From: an uncultured Patescibacteria group bacterium
GTDB taxonomy: Bacteria > Patescibacteriota > Microgenomatia > UBA1406 > GWC2-37-13
Length of the DNA: 15,250 bases
NCBI GenBank assembly: GCA_938010745.1
Contig: CALLVF010000053.1
Location: 1 to 15,250 of the forward strand
Direction of reading: 5' to 3'
In this document: piece after piece, positions 11,523 through 15,250 of the stretch
Layout: every line of letters begins with the position of its first letter
Numbering within the stretch: the first letter of the stretch is position 1
Program-made: the position numbers and the translations under genes
Notes under the pieces: model-generated
What the model was told of the DNA's origin: nothing
Seen by the model: the letters and a program-made list of their open reading frames with translations, nothing else
The model's database searches: none

Positions 11523-12353
11523 ATGAGAAAGTATAGCATTTTTTCTTGTTTGGTAATATTTTTTGCATTGTTGTTTTTAATTTGGCCAGAATTCATATTT
11601 TCCCAGGAGATAACTCCAACCCCTGAACCGGGGAAATTAGGAGGTCGATGTAAAGTTGTTTCTAAAGAGGAGATTAACTCAATAACTGAATCAGTCCCAA
11701 AATTTAATTCGCCAGATGATAAAGAACCGGGTAAGTGGGGTTGTTTATTTGATTATTTTGGTTTCCAATTTGGTTGTCTTAGTGATTTATTCAATTCAGC
11801 AAAATCAAGTGTTAATGAGTTTTTAGATACAGAACAACTATTAGAAAACTTAGGTGAATTAGTAGCATGTGATCCTGGACTGGAGCCAAAAATTGATATT
11901 AAAAAACTAGATGATATCAAAAGTCCAGATTGTATTTGCGTTGATCCAAATACAGTTGGCTTAACAAAAATAAGTGATTATTTTTGTAATAAATATATTA
12001 AAGGCAGTGTTCAAGAAAAAAATAAATCCAATGAATTTTTAAGGTGTAGTGGTTGCTTTTCCGATGGAGGTTATTATTCAGGGATAGGTTGTATTTATTT
12101 TGGCAATTGGAAAGATTTTTTTGAAAAAAATGTTTTTGGTACTTTGATTGGTTTGGCAGGATTTATAGCGTTAGTTTGTATTATATATTCTGCTTTTCAA
12201 CTACAATTTTCCCAAGGCAATGCGGAGAAGATAAAAAAATCACAAGAACTTTTGACTTCTTGTATTATGGGTTTGATGTTGATTATTTTTTCAGTGTTTA
12301 TCCTGCGGGTAATTGGGGTCGATCTTCTTAAAATCCCCGGGTTTGGTAAGTAG
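11523..12353 (+). CDS. Secreted Cys-rich protein with VirB2/TrbC-like two-helix C terminus
   Basis: A 276-aa protein. Residues 1-27 form a signal peptide (basic MRK, hydrophobic core, likely cleavage near FS-QE). The ectodomain (about 28-195) starts with a TPTPEPG linker and carries ten cysteines (43, 74, 85, 116, 137, 139, 155, 175, 178, 190), enough for several disulfides. Two hydrophobic helices (about 203-225 and 243-265) flank a polar QGNAEKIKKSQELL loop and end LRVIGVDLLKIPGFGK. This helix-basic loop-helix layout is that of VirB2/TrbC pilin-like subunits; CPR genomes often carry it as a C-terminal module. The inferred role is a surface or envelope subunit of a type IV secretion-like structure. 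It follows the 1143-aa gene by 18 nt, so the two are probably cotranscribed; TATAAA 12 nt before the ATG could be a weak internal promoter. Assignment to VirB2 rests on topology, not on a strict motif. Confidence 0.75.
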   Translation: MRKYSIFSCLVIFFALLFLIWPEFIFSQEITPTPEPGKLGGRCKVVSKEEINSITESVPKFNSPDDKEPGKWGCLFDYFGFQFGCLSDLFNSAKSSVNEFLDTEQLLENLGELVACDPGLEPKIDIKKLDDIKSPDCICVDPNTVGLTKISDYFCNKYIKGSVQEKNKSNEFLRCSGCFSDGGYYSGIGCIYFGNWKDFFEKNVFGTLIGLAGFIALVCIIYSAFQLQFSQGNAEKIKKSQELLTSCIMGLMLIIFSVFILRVIGVDLLKIPGFGK

Positions 12354-12430
12354 AAAGTTAGCTTAAGTTTAAGTTAAAAAAGTTTTAAATAAAGACCTTT
12401 TTAAAAAAATTTAGTAAAAGCGCTAGTTGC

Positions 12431-14212
12431 TTACTTTTGTGGAGGCGTAGTTCCTGGGCCTGCGCCTTTACTACCGCTAGTTGCATCACCTACATCATTG
12501 GCAGTTTTTCTTATATCAGGAATTTTAAACAAACCTCTTAGAATGCCATGCTGTGAAAATAAAAAGGAATATGGAGTGTAAAATTGCGAGGCTGCTCCAG
12601 CTGCCCCACCGATAATTGCACCGGTTCCAGCAGTAAAGGTTCCTAAATTCATACCCAAAGGTAGTGGCTTAACGCCAAGAAGTTCTTTTAATAATTTAAT
12701 CAAGTCAGGAACCATAAAAAGTATTCCCATTGAGATAACGGTAGCTATATGTTTACTATTTAAAGATAACAAGAATGGTGGTTGCCAGAAAGTACTGGCT
12801 TCAAGGTTTTGACTCATTAAAATTTTGTTTATTAAAAGCAAAACAGTTAATATCGGCCAGGTTAAGAGATTAACGATTAAATTCTTTACCCAGGAGGAAA
12901 AAGTGGATTTGCCGGGGATCATCTCTGCCATCAATATAACAGGGGCAAAAAATATAAGAAGAATGACTTGAATATAAGCATAAAGCAAGACAAAAAAAAT
13001 TCTAAAAAAAAGATAAATTAGACTTAACGCTAAAATAATCCATAAAAGCGCTATGGCAACAAGATCTCCTACTATCTGACTAAGAAGAATCTCAATAATT
13101 AAAAAAAATAATCCAACAATAACTGATAAAATTGGAGTTCCACTGCCAGCATTGTCTGAATTTTCCTTAATTATCCCATATTTTCGAAGCCATAAATCTG
13201 CGGCAGCCGCTGGTATTCTTGATTTTAAATATTTTAAATTTTCATCTGCAAATTTACTTCCTTTAATACTTAGCAATAAACCAAGGACAAAATGAGGGGG
13301 GAAGATGAATAGAAGTATTGAGTTTATTAAAAATTGTAAACTATCGGGTAATAATCCGAAAATTGACGCAGCTAGACCCCCAAGATTTCCAAACGGATTC
13401 ACATTATCCCAAAATATCAACCCCGATAAATTTTTGTCTTTTTCAAAATAAAAAACATCTATTATTTTTTGAGGAGTATTAAATTCTTGAGGAGCGTTGG
13501 TGATATTACTAAAAAAAACGGCAATAATACCAATGCTTACATACATTAAATCAATTAAAAATCCAGCAATGGGAAAGGAGAAGGTAATCAAAAGTAAAGC
13601 AATGACAATTTTTGGAAGGGAATTTTCCACGGAAACGACAGTTTGAGCATTAAGTTTTGCCCGAAACATAATCATAAAACCAATGGCAATTAAAACTAAA
13701 ACTAAAATCATGTAAGAGATATCACGAAAGACTTTCCAGACACTCATGAAAGGCTTAATAGCTGCAAAACCAATTCCTTCTGCGGCATAAGTTTTGGGGA
13801 TAAAGCCAGTGTTTTGTAAACCGGAATATGCCCAGTAGACACCTGAGGCGGGTGGATTAGCGTAAGGTAAAACAATTAAATTTGTTATAAAACCAAAAAT
13901 GCTATGATTAAAATTTTTGTCCCCATCAGCAGGATTATCAGTGCAAGCCTCCCCGATTGTTAAGCAAAGAAGAGATCGATAAAACGTAATGGCTAGTTTG
14001 CCTTCCTCAATTGAGTTTAATTCCTTATCGTTTATCATTTTATAAATTTCCTCACGGTTTTTTTTGAGTAGATCAGTAGTAGTTTTTGGTCTATCTTTAT
14101 TAATAAAATAAAAAAATAGATTGATGACAATAAAATAAACGGCAATTACTAAAAAAAATTTTTTAAAAATACTAAAAAGTTTTTTAAATCCAAGAATATA
14201 GTAATTTAACAT
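12431..14212 (-). CDS. TrbL/VirB6-like polytopic membrane protein
   Basis: A 593-aa protein with a first helix at about 18-38, then an extracytoplasmic-looking segment with C83 and C90 and a conserved-looking AEGIGFAAIKPFMSVWKVFRD stretch (about 144-164). Further helices lie at about 166-184, 202-236, 290-315, 360-380, 383-430 (two to three), 445-463 and 488-508. The C terminus has a Gly/Ala-rich run (523-541) and a basic, Pro/Gly-rich tail. The block FRAKLNAQTVVSVENSLPKIVIALLLITFS (183-212) followed by a hydrophobic pair is what I associate with TrbL/VirB6-type proteins of CPR genomes. In type IV secretion VirB6/TrbL forms part of the inner-membrane channel. It is encoded convergently to the VirB2-like gene and downstream of the C39-like peptidase, but has its own promoter. 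No ATPase gene accompanies it here. Family assignment is by character and context. Confidence 0.72.
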   Translation of the reverse strand: MLNYYILGFKKLFSIFKKFFLVIAVYFIVINLFFYFINKDRPKTTTDLLKKNREEIYKMINDKELNSIEEGKLAITFYRSLLCLTIGEACTDNPADGDKNFNHSIFGFITNLIVLPYANPPASGVYWAYSGLQNTGFIPKTYAAEGIGFAAIKPFMSVWKVFRDISYMILVLVLIAIGFMIMFRAKLNAQTVVSVENSLPKIVIALLLITFSFPIAGFLIDLMYVSIGIIAVFFSNITNAPQEFNTPQKIIDVFYFEKDKNLSGLIFWDNVNPFGNLGGLAASIFGLLPDSLQFLINSILLFIFPPHFVLGLLLSIKGSKFADENLKYLKSRIPAAAADLWLRKYGIIKENSDNAGSGTPILSVIVGLFFLIIEILLSQIVGDLVAIALLWIILALSLIYLFFRIFFVLLYAYIQVILLIFFAPVILMAEMIPGKSTFSSWVKNLIVNLLTWPILTVLLLINKILMSQNLEASTFWQPPFLLSLNSKHIATVISMGILFMVPDLIKLLKELLGVKPLPLGMNLGTFTAGTGAIIGGAAGAASQFYTPYSFLFSQHGILRGLFKIPDIRKTANDVGDATSGSKGAGPGTTPPQK

Positions 14213-14221
14213 TATTTTAAT

Positions 14222-14249
14222 TTTATAACTTGCCTGAAAACAATTTCAA
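14222..14249 (-). promoter_or_regulatory. Promoter of the TrbL/VirB6-like gene (near-leaderless)
   Basis: Minus strand: TTGAAA (14249 to 14244, 5 of 6 to TTGACA), a 16-bp spacer, TATAAA (14227 to 14222, 5 of 6) and then 9 nt to the ATG at 14212. It lies in the 49-nt gap after the peptidase gene. Confidence 0.55.
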
Positions 14250-14261
14250 TAGTATAAAATT

Positions 14262-15143
14262 TTATATTTTATAGACAGGAAAGATGACTTCATAATCAGG
14301 GACTGGGTATAGGGTGTTTTGGTTGTAGGGAACAGTTAAACTCCCATATAATGGGTCAAGACTCCAAATGTTATTTTTTTCATCAACGTAGACAATCCAA
14401 AAGTAATGACCAATGTATCTTCCATCCCTTTGTCTATATCTTGCTAGGGTAAAGAAAGTCGCCCCTTGATTTTGATAGTTTTTTAATTGTGTAGCAAGGT
14501 TATCATTCATAATAGTACCTTTGCCTCGGGGATGTGCGATAATTTCATTTCCAGTTCTTAAGCCGTATTTTTTTAATATACTTTTTGCTTTAAGGTAACT
14601 TGATCCTCTACAATCCAGCTCTGATGGATTGTATTCTTTAACAATATCTTCAGGCGTGATACTTTTATTATTAGTTAAGTTTGCAATAATCATTGTTACT
14701 GTTGTTGGTCCACATCCAGCTGTAGCTAAAATTGGTAAATGTTTTTCGCTACAACCAACCCTTCCAGGAAGAGGTAATTTACAATATTGCGAATTGATTC
14801 CTTTGCAACTTTGACTATAGTAAATATAATTGTTTATTAGAGCAGGTGGTTTAGTTTTTTCAAAATCATCAAATGTAGTTGGCGTGGGTGATAGTTGATT
14901 TATTAATGAGTCAGCAGTGAACGATTGTGTAGGAGTTAGTTGATAAGGTTGATTGAAGATAATCTTTAAAAATTCAATCAAAAAATCAATTTCTGTTTGC
15001 TGATTTTTGTCTTCTTTCGTGGTTTTAATACTTTTTTTAGTGTCATTTTTTTGGTCATCATTTGAATTATTTATTGTCTTTTGTAAGTTATTGTTAAATT
15101 TAAATTTTTCTTTTTTTATCCCAGGATAATTTTTTTCTAACCA
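14262..15143 (-). CDS. C39-like cysteine peptidase, N terminus lost at inverted repeat
   Basis: The papain-like C39 domain occupies the C-terminal part. Numbered from the TTG at 14981, it shows ILATAGCGPTTVTMII (catalytic Cys90 with the usual GCGPTT context), RYIGHYFWIVYVD (His192) and IWSLDPLYG (Asp209), a complete triad. It is not fused to an ABC transporter, so it is not a bacteriocin exporter; a role in cleaving exported proteins or peptides is inferred. Upstream of the TTG the frame stays open through a Lys/Asn/Asp/Thr-rich linker to TGG at 15143 (VWLEKNYPG), resembling residues that follow a membrane helix. There is no other ATG, GTG or TTG in that stretch; the next in-frame codon change is a TAG at 15161-15159, inside the inverted right arm. 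The TTG has no ribosome-binding site. The true start and probable membrane anchor are therefore missing, most likely because of the terminal inverted repeat. The gene would be upstream of the TrbL-like gene in the same direction. Confidence 0.75.
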   Translation of the reverse strand, partial: WLEKNYPGIKKEKFKFNNNLQKTINNSNDDQKNDTKKSIKTTKEDKNQQTEIDFLIEFLKIIFNQPYQLTPTQSFTADSLINQLSPTPTTFDDFEKTKPPALINNYIYYSQSCKGINSQYCKLPLPGRVGCSEKHLPILATAGCGPTTVTMIIANLTNNKSITPEDIVKEYNPSELDCRGSSYLKAKSILKKYGLRTGNEIIAHPRGKGTIMNDNLATQLKNYQNQGATFFTLARYRQRDGRYIGHYFWIVYVDEKNNIWSLDPLYGSLTVPYNQNTLYPVPDYEVIFPVYKI

Positions 15144-15250
15144 AACAAAAAAATGACACTAAAAAAAGTATTAACACCACGAAAAAAGACAAAAATCAGC
15201 AAACAGACATTGATTTTTTGATTGAATTTTTAAAGATTATCTTCAATCAA
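14949..15250. repeat. 105-bp imperfect inverted repeat reaching the window edge
   Basis: Left arm 14949-15053 and right arm 15146-15250 are reverse complements with 102 of 105 positions matching and no gaps; the spacer is 92 nt. Mismatched pairs are 14991/15208, 15014/15185 and 15024/15175. The outer 42 bp are perfect, and the right arm runs to the last base, so the repeat may continue outside. The left arm is coding sequence of the C39-like peptidase. The right arm repeats it in the opposite direction, with three amino-acid changes (E to D, E to K, K to N), and ends the peptidase frame. A short CCAAA shared at the junction suggests template switching. Confidence 0.9.

Noticed and set aside
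12354..12430. Terminator between the two convergent secretion-like units
   Set aside because: Only short AT stems such as AAAAAG/CTTTTT with a long loop are present; termination probably occurs here, but no defined hairpin can be supported.
14159..14188. TTTTTTAAA repeated 21 bp apart at the start of the TrbL-like gene
   Set aside because: Explained by repeated Phe-Lys codons in the basic-hydrophobic N terminus; the intervening units do not keep a 7-bp pattern.
14629..14814. 61-codon plus-strand frame
   Set aside because: Antisense to the catalytic-Cys region of the C39-like peptidase, which has a clear triad on the minus strand.

Overview
The window is strongly AT-rich, uses the standard bacterial code (TAA, TAG and one candidate TGA stop, no in-frame TGA inside the long genes) and has compact genes with almost no Shine-Dalgarno sequences. 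The gene set suggests a Patescibacteria/CPR genome, probably of the Microgenomates type: a shortened valyl-tRNA synthetase, a YYY-domain (DUF2298) membrane protein, a minimal KH-R3H Jag protein, and a VirB2/TrbL-like membrane cluster with a stand-alone C39-like peptidase. The lineage is inferred from protein character; no marker gene was placed phylogenetically.

Layout. 1-714 is the 3' part of a family 2 glycosyltransferase, which meets an endonuclease/exonuclease/phosphatase-fold gene (minus, 711-1493) tail to tail with overlapping stops. 1494-1975 holds divergent promoters, a perfect inverted repeat, a consensus promoter whose start point would fall on the ATG of an unlisted 51-aa gene (1676-1831), and a strong hairpin between convergent genes. 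1976-4129 (minus) is the DUF2298 polytopic membrane protein. 4188-7889 (plus) is a housekeeping run: valS, rpmH, yidC and jag/khpB. It resembles the usual rpmH-rnpA-yidC-jag block, but rnpA is absent and valS sits where dnaA is often found. 8073-12353 (plus) encodes a 1143-aa tail-anchored protein of unknown family and a secreted Cys-rich protein with a VirB2/TrbC-like two-helix C terminus. Convergent to them, 14212-12431 (minus) is a TrbL/VirB6-like membrane protein, with a C39-like cysteine peptidase gene upstream of it (14262 to beyond 15143, minus).

The second half looks like part of a CPR envelope or type IV secretion-like apparatus: pilin-like subunit, polytopic inner-membrane channel-like protein, exported peptidase and a large membrane-tethered partner. 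No VirB4/VirD4 ATPase is present in the window.

Three features cut across gene boundaries. First, degenerate 7-bp-period tandem repeats occur inside the valS and DUF2298 reading frames, at the yidC 3' end and just before valS. Second, five genes have a -10 box ending 6-9 nt before the ATG, which suggests leaderless transcripts. Third, the last 302 bases form a 105-bp inverted repeat with 3 mismatches that reaches the window edge and breaks the peptidase frame. It is probably a fold-back assembly or amplification chimera, and less likely a real inverted duplication.
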